In this document: one piece after another, positions 35,819-43,479 of the stretch
Numbering within the stretch: position 1 is the stretch's first letter
Layout of the letters: every line of letters begins with the position of its first letter
DNA from: QQWI01 sp964522015
GTDB taxonomy: Bacteria > Bacillota > Clostridia > Peptostreptococcales > Acidaminobacteraceae
Direction: 5' to 3'
DNA: 64,000 nt
Assembly (NCBI GenBank): GCA_964522015.1
Contig: CAZFST010000005.1
Span: 79,270 to 143,269 of the forward strand
Translations under genes and position numbers: made by a program
Notes under the pieces: model-generated
The model's input: the letters and a program-made list of their open reading frames with translations, nothing else
Told to the model about the DNA's origin: nothing
Databases searched by the model: none

Positions 35819-36812
35819 TGTAAACCTCCTTCATCATAGGTAACATTTTAACCAGCTTGGAAATTGCCGCCATATCAACTGTTTGCATCCCATCGCTGGT
35901 GGCCCTATCCGGTGCAATATGGGCCTCCACAATCAAAGCATCTGCACCAGCCGCCAGAGCTGATAGACCCACTGGCAAAACCACCGACCTAAGCCCCGTT
36001 CCATGGGAGGGATCTGCCACCACAGGCAAATGACTAAGCTGCTTTAACAGGGCAATTGCATTGATATCAAAGGTGTTTCGGGTCATGGGCTCAAAGGTTT
36101 TAATCCCCCGTTCACAGAGCATAATTTGGCTGTTGCCATTGGCATATATGTACTCTGCAGCCAGTAAGAATTCCTCTATAGTAGCCGATGGTCCCCTTTT
36201 AAGTAAAATTGGCAAATGAGATTTACCCGCTCGCTTTAAAAGTTCAAAGTTTTGCATGCTTCTGGCACCGATTTGAATACAGTCCAAGTAGGCTTCTGCC
36301 TCATCCATTTGATTGGCGGTCAAGACCTCCGACACAGCACCCATGCCGTATTCATCTGCCACCTGTCTTAAAATCTTAAGCCCTTCAACCCCTAAACCTT
36401 GAAAACTATAAGGGGACGTTCGCGGCTTAAAGGCACCACCCCTTAAGAGTTTAACCCCCATTTCAGATAGTTCTTTGGCAATTTGTCGCATATCCTCAAG
36501 TCTCTCAACAGAACAGGGGCCGGCAATCATCACGGGCATGGAGCCGCCGATGGCGGTTCCCCTCACGTTTACCACTGTGTTTTCCGCCTTGTAAGCCCGA
36601 CTTACCAGCTGGTAGGGCGTTTTTATGGCCATGACGTTTCGCACGAAAGGCACAAAGTCAGCATGTCCCATCACTTCACTTGCCGATTGGGGCACTTGAA
36701 AAACGCATCGCTCACCCTCTGGTATGGCAGTGTAATCAACTCGATGATGATTTAATAAATCCTTGAAAATATGCATTGATTTTACATTAAGTGGGTGTAA
36801 AGTCACGATCAT
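35805..36812 (-). CDS. aroF: DAHP synthase with N-terminal ferredoxin-like domain
   Basis: A 335-residue 3-deoxy-7-phosphoheptulonate synthase, the first enzyme of the shikimate pathway. Residues 1-70 form a small regulatory domain; the catalytic barrel follows with IAGPCSVE, LLRGGAFKPRTSPYSFQGLG, QIGARSMQNFELL, ILLKRGPSATIEEFLLAAEY and VVADPSHGTG, including the Cys, His and Glu residues used for metal binding. This is the type I-beta form seen in Bacillus and Thermotoga. AGGAGG precedes the ATG by about 10 bases. First gene of aroF-tyrA-pheA, controlled by an upstream leader peptide and terminator. Confidence 0.95.
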   Translation of the reverse strand: MIVTLHPLNVKSMHIFKDLLNHHRVDYTAIPEGERCVFQVPQSASEVMGHADFVPFVRNVMAIKTPYQLVSRAYKAENTVVNVRGTAIGGSMPVMIAGPCSVERLEDMRQIAKELSEMGVKLLRGGAFKPRTSPYSFQGLGVEGLKILRQVADEYGMGAVSEVLTANQMDEAEAYLDCIQIGARSMQNFELLKRAGKSHLPILLKRGPSATIEEFLLAAEYIYANGNSQIMLCERGIKTFEPMTRNTFDINAIALLKQLSHLPVVADPSHGTGLRSVVLPVGLSALAAGADALIVEAHIAPDRATSDGMQTVDMAAISKLVKMLPMMKEVYNGIA

Positions 36813-36841
36813 CTTTTCTTCCTCCTGTTATATTGGCCATT

Positions 36842-36874
36842 AAAAAAGCGGCGTACCCATTTGGATACGCCGCT
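36842..36874 (-). terminator. Attenuator terminator before aroF
   Basis: On the minus strand AGCGGCGTA - loop - TACGCCGCT followed by TTTTTA, ending about 30 bases upstream of aroF. It sits between a Phe/Tyr-rich leader peptide and the first biosynthetic gene, where an attenuator is expected. Confidence 0.88.
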
Positions 36875-36893
36875 GCCGATTCAAACTTGTCAG

Positions 36894-36914
36894 TCGTTTT
36901 TTAAAAACGACCCT
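36894..36914 (-). promoter_or_regulatory. Hairpin in the aroF leader
   Basis: GTCGTTTTT and AAAAACGAC around a single A form an A/T-rich hairpin between the leader peptide stop and the attenuator. It could be part of a competing antiterminator fold; the exact partner is not clear by eye. Confidence 0.45.
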
Positions 36915-36949
36915 ATGGTTTTTTCAAACCACCTTTGTTTGTTTCACGT

Positions 36950-37075
36950 TCACCCATGGGAAGGTAAGTGCTCATATTTATTTTTAAACGTCAAGTAACC
37001 TGCGCTAAAAAAGAAGCCCAAGTAAAAGAAGAAAAATAGATATGTAGTTGTGAGTGAACTCATGAGATGTAGCAT
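36950..37075 (-). CDS. Phe/Tyr-rich leader peptide of the aroF operon
   Basis: A 41-codon open frame starting ATG at 37075 with TTGGAGG 6 bases upstream. Between residues 12 and 34 it has eight Phe and four Tyr codons (TTTYLFFFFYLGFFFSAGYLTF). It lies between a consensus promoter and a terminator upstream of aroF-tyrA-pheA, whose products are phenylalanine and tyrosine. A ribosome would stall here when charged tRNA-Phe or tRNA-Tyr is short. The residues could also form a membrane helix, so a stable small membrane peptide cannot be excluded, but the position favours a leader. Confidence 0.8.
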   Translation of the reverse strand: MLHLMSSLTTTYLFFFFYLGFFFSAGYLTFKNKYEHLPSHG

Positions 37076-37130
37076 GATAGCCTCCAACATAGACAAGGTC
37101 TGCACCACCGCCACTGCGATGTTAAACCTG

Positions 37131-37159
37131 ATTATACCCATGGTTTTCTGACTTGTCAA
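37131..37159 (-). promoter_or_regulatory. Promoter of the aroF leader and operon
   Basis: Full consensus sigma-A promoter on the minus strand: TTGACA (37154-37159), 17-base spacer, TATAAT (37131-37136). Transcription would start near 37124, giving a 50-base lead to the leader peptide. Confidence 0.9.
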
Positions 37160-37261
37160 ACACTTTCACCATAATAATTAATTCATACGCACTCAAATTA
37201 ATTGGCTTGCTTCAACAAAAATTGCAAGGGCCATCCAAGTCGTAGCAACCCTTTAAACACA

Positions 37262-37296
37262 GTCACCCCCTGACCACATGCTCATCAGGGGGTGAC
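37262..37296. terminator. Strong hairpin after carB
   Basis: Twelve-base arms GTCACCCCCTGA / TCAGGGGGTGAC with an 11-base loop. On the plus strand it is followed by TTTAATTTTT; on the minus strand (carB direction) the following bases are less T-rich, so it may act as a transcript end protector or a weaker terminator for carB. Confidence 0.7.
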
Positions 37297-37299
37297 TTT

Positions 37300-37425
37300 A
37301 ATTTTTGATCTCAAATTTTTGATCTCAGATTTTTGATCTCAGGTTTTTGATCTCAGATTTTTGATCTCAGGTTATTGATCTCAGGTTATTGATCTCAGGT
37401 TATTGAAATCAGATTTTTAATCTCT
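37300..37425. repeat. Nine tandem copies of a 14-bp repeat after carB
   Basis: Nine head-to-tail 14-base units with consensus GRTTWTTGATCTCA fill 37300-37425, directly after the carB stop codon and before a strong hairpin. Outer copies diverge slightly (GATTTTTAATCTCT is the last). Each typical unit has one GATC. The length is not a multiple of three and no gene overlaps it. Confidence 0.95.
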
Positions 37426-37437
37426 GTTTATGCTTGC

Positions 37438-40400
37438 TTAACTGTTTTGAAGAGGGAAAATTTCAAAGTGGTGATGACCCCTTTCAAGGTGCTCTAAAAT
37501 CAACTCAAATTTATCTGGACTCATCACACAAGGGAGCCCTTTTTCAACCGCAACACCTCGCATGGCTGCCCCTTGGGCACTGCTACCTTCAACAAAATCC
37601 TTTGTACTCACAATCAGATTAATGCCTTTTTCTGCAATCATCTCTTTAAGCGCCTGGGCATCCATATGGTCTTCAGACAACCAGTGGGCTTGATGGGCCA
37701 TGACAGTTTTTCCAGTCCGCACCTGATAGGCCTGCTTTTCAGATGCCGTCAGATGCATCAGCATATTGATATCCGAAAGATGGATTCCATCTGCTGCTAA
37801 ACACTTATCCAAGGCTTCCGTTAAGGTTGGTGCCACAAACATGCTTTCTCCAGTGGAGAGCATATTGGGCCCCAAGAGAGAGTCGATGCCAATTAATTTT
37901 TCATTTGAAAACACCGGGGCCTTGACAGCCGCATAAGGCATGGCCTTTAACATGCCAGCGGTTACACCTAGGTCTGAAAGTTTTGCTCCCAGTGCCAAGC
38001 CCACCGCCCAATGAATCATGGGTGTTTTTGTAACTTTTGCAATAAAGGGCAGACTTCTTGATGCCCTTGGATTAACTTCTAGCACATAAAAGCGACTTCC
38101 CATCTTGATAAATTGAAAGTTGATAATGCCTCGGTACTGCAAATGACGGCAAATTTTCTCCACATAGGTGTAAAGGGTCATCATTTGTTGCTTTTGAAGC
38201 CTTGCAGGGTAAAGGGAAATACTATCCCCAGAGTGGACACCGGCTTGGTCCAAATGCTCCATAAAGCCTGGTATAAAGATATCTTCCCCATCGGAAATGG
38301 CATCGATTTCAAGTTCAATCCCCTCAAGGTATTGATCCACTAAAATATCCGTTTCCCCATACTTACTGTGCATCTCTTCAAAATAAGCACTAACGCTGCC
38401 ATCATCCCTAAGGGTCATCATATCCTGACCGCCGATGACAAAACTTGGTCGCAGTAAAACAGGATAGCCAGTCTCTTTGGCAAATTCAATGGCGGCCTCT
38501 GCGGTTTTGGCCACGTTACCAATGGCCCTTGGTATTTCCAACGAATCAAGCATGTCATAAAACAGCGCTCTATCTTCTACAGCATCAATGGTACTGGCAC
38601 TTAGACCCAAAAGCTTAACGCCTCTATCTTCAAGGGCTTTAGCAATTTTAATAGCCGTTTGACCACCAAACTGCAAGAGTACACCAAAGGGCTTTTCAAG
38701 GGTTACAATTGCCATAACATCTTCTACTGTAATAGGTTCAAAGTACAATTTATCCGACAAATCGTGGTCCGTACTGACGGTCTCAGGGTTGTTATTGACC
38801 ATAATGGCTTCATAGCCGTATTTTCTGATGGCCATTAGGGCCTTGACAGAGCTATAGTCAAATTCTACCCCTTGACCAATCCGAATGGGGCCAGAACCGA
38901 TGACGATGATCTTTTTGTTTTCTGAGCGTACAGATTCGTTGGTGCCATGGTAGGTGCTGTAAAGGTAATTGGAGTGGGCTTCAAATTCACCCCCACAGGT
39001 ATCCACCATCCGGTAAACTGGCTTAATGCCAAGCTCCTCTAAATGGTCGCTGACATCATCCAGTTTCGAGCCACTGAGGGTTGCTAAACTGTGATTTGAA
39101 AAGCCCAATCGCTTAATGCGCTTGAGGGTTTCCCCATCCAATGAGCGAATATCCGACACACCCTTTAGGGTCTCTTCGATTTGGACGCAGTTGCTGATAC
39201 GATTTAAGAAATACAAGTCAATATGGGTGTGCTCTTTAATTTGAGCATGACTCTTGCCACGGCGAAACAGTTCCGCTAAGGCAAAGACCCGGTTAAAGGC
39301 CTTAGCCGTGCAAAGCTCAAAGAGGGCCCCATCTGTGAAATCACGCATGGCTGGATCAAAGAGATCATGTTGGGCCAAATCCAAAGACCTGACCGCTTTT
39401 AAAAGGGCTTCTTCAAAGGTTGTGCCGATGGCCATGACTTCTCCAGTGGCCCGCATCACCGTACCCAAGTCCGTCTGGGTACTTTTTAGCTTGTCGTAGG
39501 GCCATCTTGGCATCTTGACCACGCAGTAGTCCAGGGTGGGTTCGTGGCATGCCATGGTCTTTTGGGTCACTTGATTTTGAATCTTATCAAGGGTGTAACC
39601 CAGGCCAATGCGCATGGCTATTTTAGCAATGGCATACCCTGTGGCTTTTGAGGCAAGGGCCGACGACCGGCTCACACGGGGATTGACTTCAATCACGTAA
39701 TACTGATTGTCCGTTGGAGAAAGTGCGTACTGAACATTGCACCCGCCGATAATCTTCAGGTGATTTACAATTCGAATTGCAGATTGTCTGAGCATTTGGT
39801 ACTGCTTGTCATTGAGGGTTTGAGATGGGGCCACAACAATGCTATCCCCCGTATGAATCCCCACTGGGTCCAAGTTTTCCATATTACAAACGGCGATGGT
39901 GTTCCCATCTTTATCCCGCATCATTTCGTATTCGATTTCTTTCCAGCCATACACGGATTTTTCAATCAGCACCTGGCCCACAGGGCTTTTTTTAAGGCCA
40001 TCACCAGCTATGATGTCCAGGGCCTGGGGGTCATTGCAAATGCCGCCCCCAAATCCACCTAGGGTAAAAGCGGGTCTAACAATCACTGGGAAGCCGATTC
40101 TAAGGGCTGCCCTGTGGGCATCCTCAAGGGTATTCACCGATTCACTGGCCATCACGGGCTCAGAAATGGCAATCATCTCGTTCTTAAAGATGTCCCGGTC
40201 TTCTGATCGCTCAATATCAATGGGGTGGGTCCCCAAGATTTTAATGTTATATTGATCCAATATCCCTGCATGGTAAAGTTTCATCCCTAGGTTAAGGGAG
40301 GTTTGCCCCCCCATGCCAAGAACAATGGCTTCTGGTCTTTCTTTTTCGATAATGGCCTGGGCCGAGGCCAATGTCATGGGCTCCGAATAGAGCACATCCA

Positions 40401-40563
40401 CTAGGTCTAAGTCCGTCATGATGGTCGCTGGGTTATTGTTGAGAAGCACCACTGTCAGCCCCTCTTCTTTTAGGGCTTTAATGGCTTGTGTGCCTGAATA
40501 GTCAAACTCTGCTGCTTGGCCAATAACAATGGGGCCTGATCCAATTACGAACACTTTTTGCAT
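37438..40563 (-). CDS. carB: Carbamoyl-phosphate synthase large subunit
   Basis: CarB, 1041 residues, joins bicarbonate, ammonia and two ATP into carbamoyl phosphate for pyrimidines and arginine. Two homologous ATP-grasp halves are clear: IGSGPIVIGQAAEFDYSGTQA at the start and VIGSGPIRIGQGVEFDYSS near residue 555; grasp motifs VRPAFTLGGFGGG and LRPSFVIGGQDMM; EVNPRVSRSSALASKATG and EVNPRASRSLPFIAKVT. The C-terminal allosteric domain (about 920-1041) is present. Overlaps carA by 19 bases. It ends just before a 14-bp tandem repeat array. Confidence 0.97.
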   Translation of the reverse strand: MQKVFVIGSGPIVIGQAAEFDYSGTQAIKALKEEGLTVVLLNNNPATIMTDLDLVDVLYSEPMTLASAQAIIEKERPEAIVLGMGGQTSLNLGMKLYHAGILDQYNIKILGTHPIDIERSEDRDIFKNEMIAISEPVMASESVNTLEDAHRAALRIGFPVIVRPAFTLGGFGGGICNDPQALDIIAGDGLKKSPVGQVLIEKSVYGWKEIEYEMMRDKDGNTIAVCNMENLDPVGIHTGDSIVVAPSQTLNDKQYQMLRQSAIRIVNHLKIIGGCNVQYALSPTDNQYYVIEVNPRVSRSSALASKATGYAIAKIAMRIGLGYTLDKIQNQVTQKTMACHEPTLDYCVVKMPRWPYDKLKSTQTDLGTVMRATGEVMAIGTTFEEALLKAVRSLDLAQHDLFDPAMRDFTDGALFELCTAKAFNRVFALAELFRRGKSHAQIKEHTHIDLYFLNRISNCVQIEETLKGVSDIRSLDGETLKRIKRLGFSNHSLATLSGSKLDDVSDHLEELGIKPVYRMVDTCGGEFEAHSNYLYSTYHGTNESVRSENKKIIVIGSGPIRIGQGVEFDYSSVKALMAIRKYGYEAIMVNNNPETVSTDHDLSDKLYFEPITVEDVMAIVTLEKPFGVLLQFGGQTAIKIAKALEDRGVKLLGLSASTIDAVEDRALFYDMLDSLEIPRAIGNVAKTAEAAIEFAKETGYPVLLRPSFVIGGQDMMTLRDDGSVSAYFEEMHSKYGETDILVDQYLEGIELEIDAISDGEDIFIPGFMEHLDQAGVHSGDSISLYPARLQKQQMMTLYTYVEKICRHLQYRGIINFQFIKMGSRFYVLEVNPRASRSLPFIAKVTKTPMIHWAVGLALGAKLSDLGVTAGMLKAMPYAAVKAPVFSNEKLIGIDSLLGPNMLSTGESMFVAPTLTEALDKCLAADGIHLSDINMLMHLTASEKQAYQVRTGKTVMAHQAHWLSEDHMDAQALKEMIAEKGINLIVSTKDFVEGSSAQGAAMRGVAVEKGLPCVMSPDKFELILEHLERGHHHFEIFPLQNS

Positions 40564-41636
40564 GCCAACACCTCCTTTTGTACTAGGGTGATGGCCACTA
40601 AATCATCAAAGAAGTACTGGGAATCCTGGGGACCCGGGTAGGCCTCTGGATGGTACTGAACGCTGTAAACCGGCAGGCTCATGTGCTGAATGCCCTCAAT
40701 GGTGGCGTCGTTCAAATTTGTGTGGGTTTTGATCAAATGCAGGGGCATGCTCTCAGGTATAATGTGATACCCGTGATTTTGCGAGGTAATACTCATGGTC
40801 TTTCTCATAAGGTCCTTGACCGGATGATTGGTTCCCCTGTGGCCAAAAGCCATCTTCTCAGTTTTCGCGCCATGGGCCAAGGCAATCATTTGATGGCCTA
40901 GGCAGATGCCAAATACCGGTAGTTTTCCGCTGAAATACTGGGCATTATAAATGCCCTCGGTCATATCTTGGGGGTTACCTGGTCCGTTTGATAGTAGGAT
41001 TGCATCTGGATTATGGGCTTCAATGGTTTCAGGGAGCGAGCGTGACGGAAAGAGTGTCACGGCACAGCCTTTCTTCACAAGTGAATCCACAATACCTTGT
41101 TTGACGCCGAAGTCAATCAAGGCAACATGAGGAAAACCCTCTGATACTTTGACAATTTCAGTGGTACTGACATCGTGGGCAATAGCATAGAGCTGGGTGG
41201 TTTTTAAGTCATCCACATGCCACTGGGCATCGTCTAGACTCAAAACGATTTTACCCATAAGTGCCCCACCGGTTCTGATTTTTTTTATAAGTGCTCGAGT
41301 GTCTACCCCCGTTAGGCAGGCCACACCCTGTTCTTTAAGATATAGGTCCAAGCTTTTATCAGAGTCTGGGTTGGAGTAGTCTTCGTTTAAGTGACTGACC
41401 ACAAATCCAGAAACATAGGATTGTTTTGATTGAAAATCCTTGGGATTGATGCCGTAGTTGCCCATCAAGGGGTAAGCCATCACCACGATTTGTTTGTAAT
41501 AAGAAGGATCCGTCAGGATTTCTTGATAGCCTGTCATGCCGGTGTTGAAAACAACCTCACCTAAAGCATGCTTGACATCTCCTATTAAGACGCCCTCAAA
41601 ATACGTACCATCTTGCATTAGTAAATAACCTTTCAT
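40545..41636 (-). CDS. carA: Carbamoyl-phosphate synthase small subunit
   Basis: CarA, 363 residues, the glutamine amidotransferase subunit that feeds ammonia to CarB. N-terminal domain starts MKGYLLMQDGTYFEG and contains FNTGMTGYQEILTDPSY; the C-terminal class I glutaminase has the nucleophile in PVFGICLGHQMIALA (about 245-258) and the His-Glu pair in YSVQYHPEAYPGP. Start at 41636 is chosen because AAAGGAG is 8-9 bases upstream; a TTG six codons earlier would contain the ribosome-binding site. The leader before it can form competing hairpins over that site. Confidence 0.96.
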   Translation of the reverse strand: MKGYLLMQDGTYFEGVLIGDVKHALGEVVFNTGMTGYQEILTDPSYYKQIVVMAYPLMGNYGINPKDFQSKQSYVSGFVVSHLNEDYSNPDSDKSLDLYLKEQGVACLTGVDTRALIKKIRTGGALMGKIVLSLDDAQWHVDDLKTTQLYAIAHDVSTTEIVKVSEGFPHVALIDFGVKQGIVDSLVKKGCAVTLFPSRSLPETIEAHNPDAILLSNGPGNPQDMTEGIYNAQYFSGKLPVFGICLGHQMIALAHGAKTEKMAFGHRGTNHPVKDLMRKTMSITSQNHGYHIIPESMPLHLIKTHTNLNDATIEGIQHMSLPVYSVQYHPEAYPGPQDSQYFFDDLVAITLVQKEVLACKKCS

Positions 41637-41644
41637 GGTTGATT

Positions 41645-41701
41645 CTCCTTTCAATATCTCTGCCTCTCGGGCAGTGTTAATAGTTGAAAACCTCGTTTCA
41701 A
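41645..41701 (-). promoter_or_regulatory. Competing hairpins over the carA ribosome-binding site
   Basis: Read on the minus strand: TTGAAAC (41695-41701), GTTTTCAA (41684-41691), a closed hairpin CTGCC-CGAGA-GGCAG (41660-41674), and TTGAAAGGAG (41645-41654) holding the ribosome-binding site. The second segment can pair with either the first or the fourth, so the site is free in one fold and hidden in the other. The small hairpin loop (CC-n-G-n-GAGG) resembles the core of PyrR binding loops, an inference only. Confidence 0.45.
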
Positions 41702-41775
41702 ATGAAGGTTTGGTCCAAGACCTATTCAGTTTTTGAATAACGATGCATTTCGTTGTATGTTTATGCCTTTAGGGT

Positions 41776-41803
41776 ATTATAGCAGATGGTCGTCAGATTG
41801 CAA
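41776..41803 (-). promoter_or_regulatory. Promoter of carAB
   Basis: -35 TTGCAA (41798-41803), 16-base spacer, -10 TATAAT (41776-41781), read on the minus strand, about 140 bases before the carA ATG. Confidence 0.6.
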
Positions 41804-41895
41804 GTCCATCTTTCAAAAAAACGATGATATATCAGAAGTCGTTAAAAAAACAGAATATACACCCTATTTCCAACCCCTAAAGACATTAATCAATT

Positions 41896-41938
41896 GCCCC
41901 CTCAGAACATCAAGAGATAATATACCACACCAGGGGGC
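41896..41938. repeat. Inverted repeat upstream of the carA promoter
   Basis: Seven-base arms GCCCCCT / AGGGGGC separated by 29 bases that are AT-rich. It lies upstream of the predicted carA promoter. It could be an operator with a long spacer or part of a longer transcript from the gene at 42141. Confidence 0.55.
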
Positions 41939-41951
41939 GTTTGACCAGTAT

Positions 41952-41980
41952 TTTTTTTATGCATTCAGTGCATAAAAAAA
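41952..41980. repeat. AT-rich inverted repeat next to the palindrome array
   Basis: Twelve-base arms TTTTTTTATGCA / TGCATAAAAAAA with a TTCAG loop. It directly abuts the first of four 21-bp palindromes. On neither strand is the stem followed by a T run, so it is not a normal terminator. Confidence 0.75.
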
Positions 41981-42103
41981 GTCGCCACTACTAGTGACGA
42001 CTGCATCTTTCAAAAAGTCGGAACGAATAGTGGCAACTTGTATTTTGTAGTTGCCACGCTTAGTGGCGACAAGATTTTATCAACCGCCACGCTTAGTGGC
42101 GAC
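41981..42103. repeat. Four regularly spaced 21-bp palindromic repeats
   Basis: Copies at 41981-42001, 42017-42037, 42050-42070 and 42083-42103, start-to-start 36, 33 and 33 bases. The consensus is left arm GTYGCCAC, a 5-base centre ending TTA/CTA, and right arm GTGGCRAC; the second copy has a damaged left arm. Spacers are AT-rich, 12-15 bases. Arms of different copies are also complementary to each other (second right arm with third left arm). It lies between a membrane-protein gene and carA. Confidence 0.88.
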
Positions 42104-42140
42104 CCTTAGCGAATGTCAAACTCACAATCCAATGTTGAGA

Positions 42141-42563
42141 TTACAGTACCTTATTGGTTATTTGAGGTGCATATTTGATAAACAGCATGAGTTTTTTGAT
42201 ATCTTCTTCGCTGAGATAATTTAGAGAAATTAATTTTATATCGCTGTCCCCCATGATTAAACGCAAATGATGCTTTAAATGTTGCAAATGTTTAATGTCT
42301 TTTAACAAAACCGTTTGCACCTTGCGCTTAAAAGGTTCCGTGTAAGTCAGAGACCCCTCCCCAATTTCAATATACACTTTTTCCGGTTGAAAAAACAACC
42401 GATAGGCCCATAGTCCAAACCAAGCAGTCAGGACCAAACCCAGTAAAGCCAATAGCCAAACCCGAAAAACCGCAATTGAAAAGCAGAAAAAAACACAGGA
42501 AAGCACCACGCTTTGAAGGCACATCACCGTCCAAAATTTTCGATTACTGTAGTAAAGCCTCAC
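42141..42563 (-). CDS. Small membrane protein with PH-like tail
   Basis: A 140-residue protein with two hydrophobic segments (about 13-33 and 35-55, VLSCVFFCFSIAVFRVWLLALLGLVLTAWFGLWAY) followed by a soluble region (YIEIGEGSLTYTEPFKRKVQTVLLKDIKHLQHLKHHL) like a bacterial PH-type domain. Function unknown. The layout is similar to the protein at 18066, but I see no clear sequence identity. It lies downstream of the SDR gene by 24 bases, and is followed by the four-palindrome array. Confidence 0.65.
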   Translation of the reverse strand: MRLYYSNRKFWTVMCLQSVVLSCVFFCFSIAVFRVWLLALLGLVLTAWFGLWAYRLFFQPEKVYIEIGEGSLTYTEPFKRKVQTVLLKDIKHLQHLKHHLRLIMGDSDIKLISLNYLSEEDIKKLMLFIKYAPQITNKVL

Positions 42564-42587
42564 AGCTCACCATCCCCTTCTTAAACA

Positions 42588-43340
42588 CTAAGCAAAATTC
42601 TTGATATCCAATATGCCGCCTTGCTCAAACTTCTCTGCATGTAACACATTCACAATCACAGCTGCAACCTCTTTGGCATCTCTTAAATTACCATCTTCCT
42701 TAAGGGCATGAAACTGAGCCACATTTGGAAATGCCTCTGGGCCTGTGCCTCTAATTTCAGCTTGTAAGTCCGTATCGATTACCCCAGGGGCAAAGGAAGC
42801 CACCTCTATAGGGAACGCTCTTAAGCCCTGCTCTTTTGCTACGGTTTGCGAAAATAGATCAATGGCCGCCTTTGTACCGCAGTAGATGCTCCAACCTTCA
42901 AAGGGCCGTTTACCTGCACCGGAAGAAATATTCAGAATGCGCTTTGGCACTTCCCATGTTTGCGTATGCTTGACCAAGCTACCAACAAGCACACTTGGGG
43001 CCACCACATTGATTAAATAGGCGTCCGCGATTGCCTGGGCACCACAATCCTCAATGAGAGACATTGGCTGAATCGTCGCTGCATTGTTGACCAAATAAAC
43101 CCCTTCACAGGGCATTTGGATAATTGCCATGGCCTGATTTGCTGCTTTTTCTATGTCTAGAACATCTGACATCTCTACCCTAATGTTAGTGAGCAAAGCG
43201 CCATTTTCTGTAGCCAGTGCCCCTAATTCTTGATTTTCTGTTCTGGCCAAACAAATTAGGTGATTGCCAGCAACCATTAATTTTTGAGCAAGGGCCAACC
43301 CTAGACCTCTTGAAGTACCTGTAATGATATAGTATCGCAT
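42588..43340 (-). CDS. Short-chain dehydrogenase/reductase
   Basis: A 250-residue SDR. NADP-binding motif YIITGTSRGLGLALAQKL (TGxxxGxG, about 4-21), NNAATIQPM (NNAG equivalent), catalytic Ser-Tyr-Lys in NISSGAGKRPFEGWSIYCGTKAA (about 138-160), then PGVIDTDLQAEIR. It is like the YueD/benzil reductase subgroup; the physiological substrate is unknown. It is divergent to nothing close; it precedes the membrane protein at 42141 and lies downstream of the ior terminator. Confidence 0.88.
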   Translation of the reverse strand: MRYYIITGTSRGLGLALAQKLMVAGNHLICLARTENQELGALATENGALLTNIRVEMSDVLDIEKAANQAMAIIQMPCEGVYLVNNAATIQPMSLIEDCGAQAIADAYLINVVAPSVLVGSLVKHTQTWEVPKRILNISSGAGKRPFEGWSIYCGTKAAIDLFSQTVAKEQGLRAFPIEVASFAPGVIDTDLQAEIRGTGPEAFPNVAQFHALKEDGNLRDAKEVAAVIVNVLHAEKFEQGGILDIKNFA

Positions 43341-43444
43341 ATTTTTTTGTCTGATTATTTTAGTAAAATAGTCAAACTCTCCTTTTCATAGTCGAATTTA
43401 AACTTAAGAACCCCATCATCTTACCATATTTTTTGACTAAAAAA

Positions 43445-43471
43445 AAGGATATGTCACGGGGACATATCCTT
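43445..43471 (-). terminator. Terminator of ptb-iorA-iorB
   Basis: Eleven-base arms AAGGATATGTC / GACATATCCTT with loop CCCGT; on the minus strand followed by eight T residues, 9 bases after the iorB stop. Confidence 0.92.
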
Positions 43472-43479
43472 AGATCTAA

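Noticed and set aside
36842..37125. A T-box before aroF
   Set aside because: No T-box sequence like GGTGGTACCACG or specifier stem was seen; the leader peptide explains the layout better.
37300..37425. A CRISPR array after carB
   Set aside because: The 14-bp units are contiguous with no unique spacers, and there are no cas genes nearby.
41952..41980. A terminator next to the palindrome array
   Set aside because: Both strands end the hairpin in A, not T, so no U run follows the stem.
41981..42103. A CRISPR array upstream of carA
   Set aside because: Repeats are only 21 bp with 12-15 base AT-rich spacers, only four copies, and no cas genes; spacing suits a protein-binding or structured repeat better.
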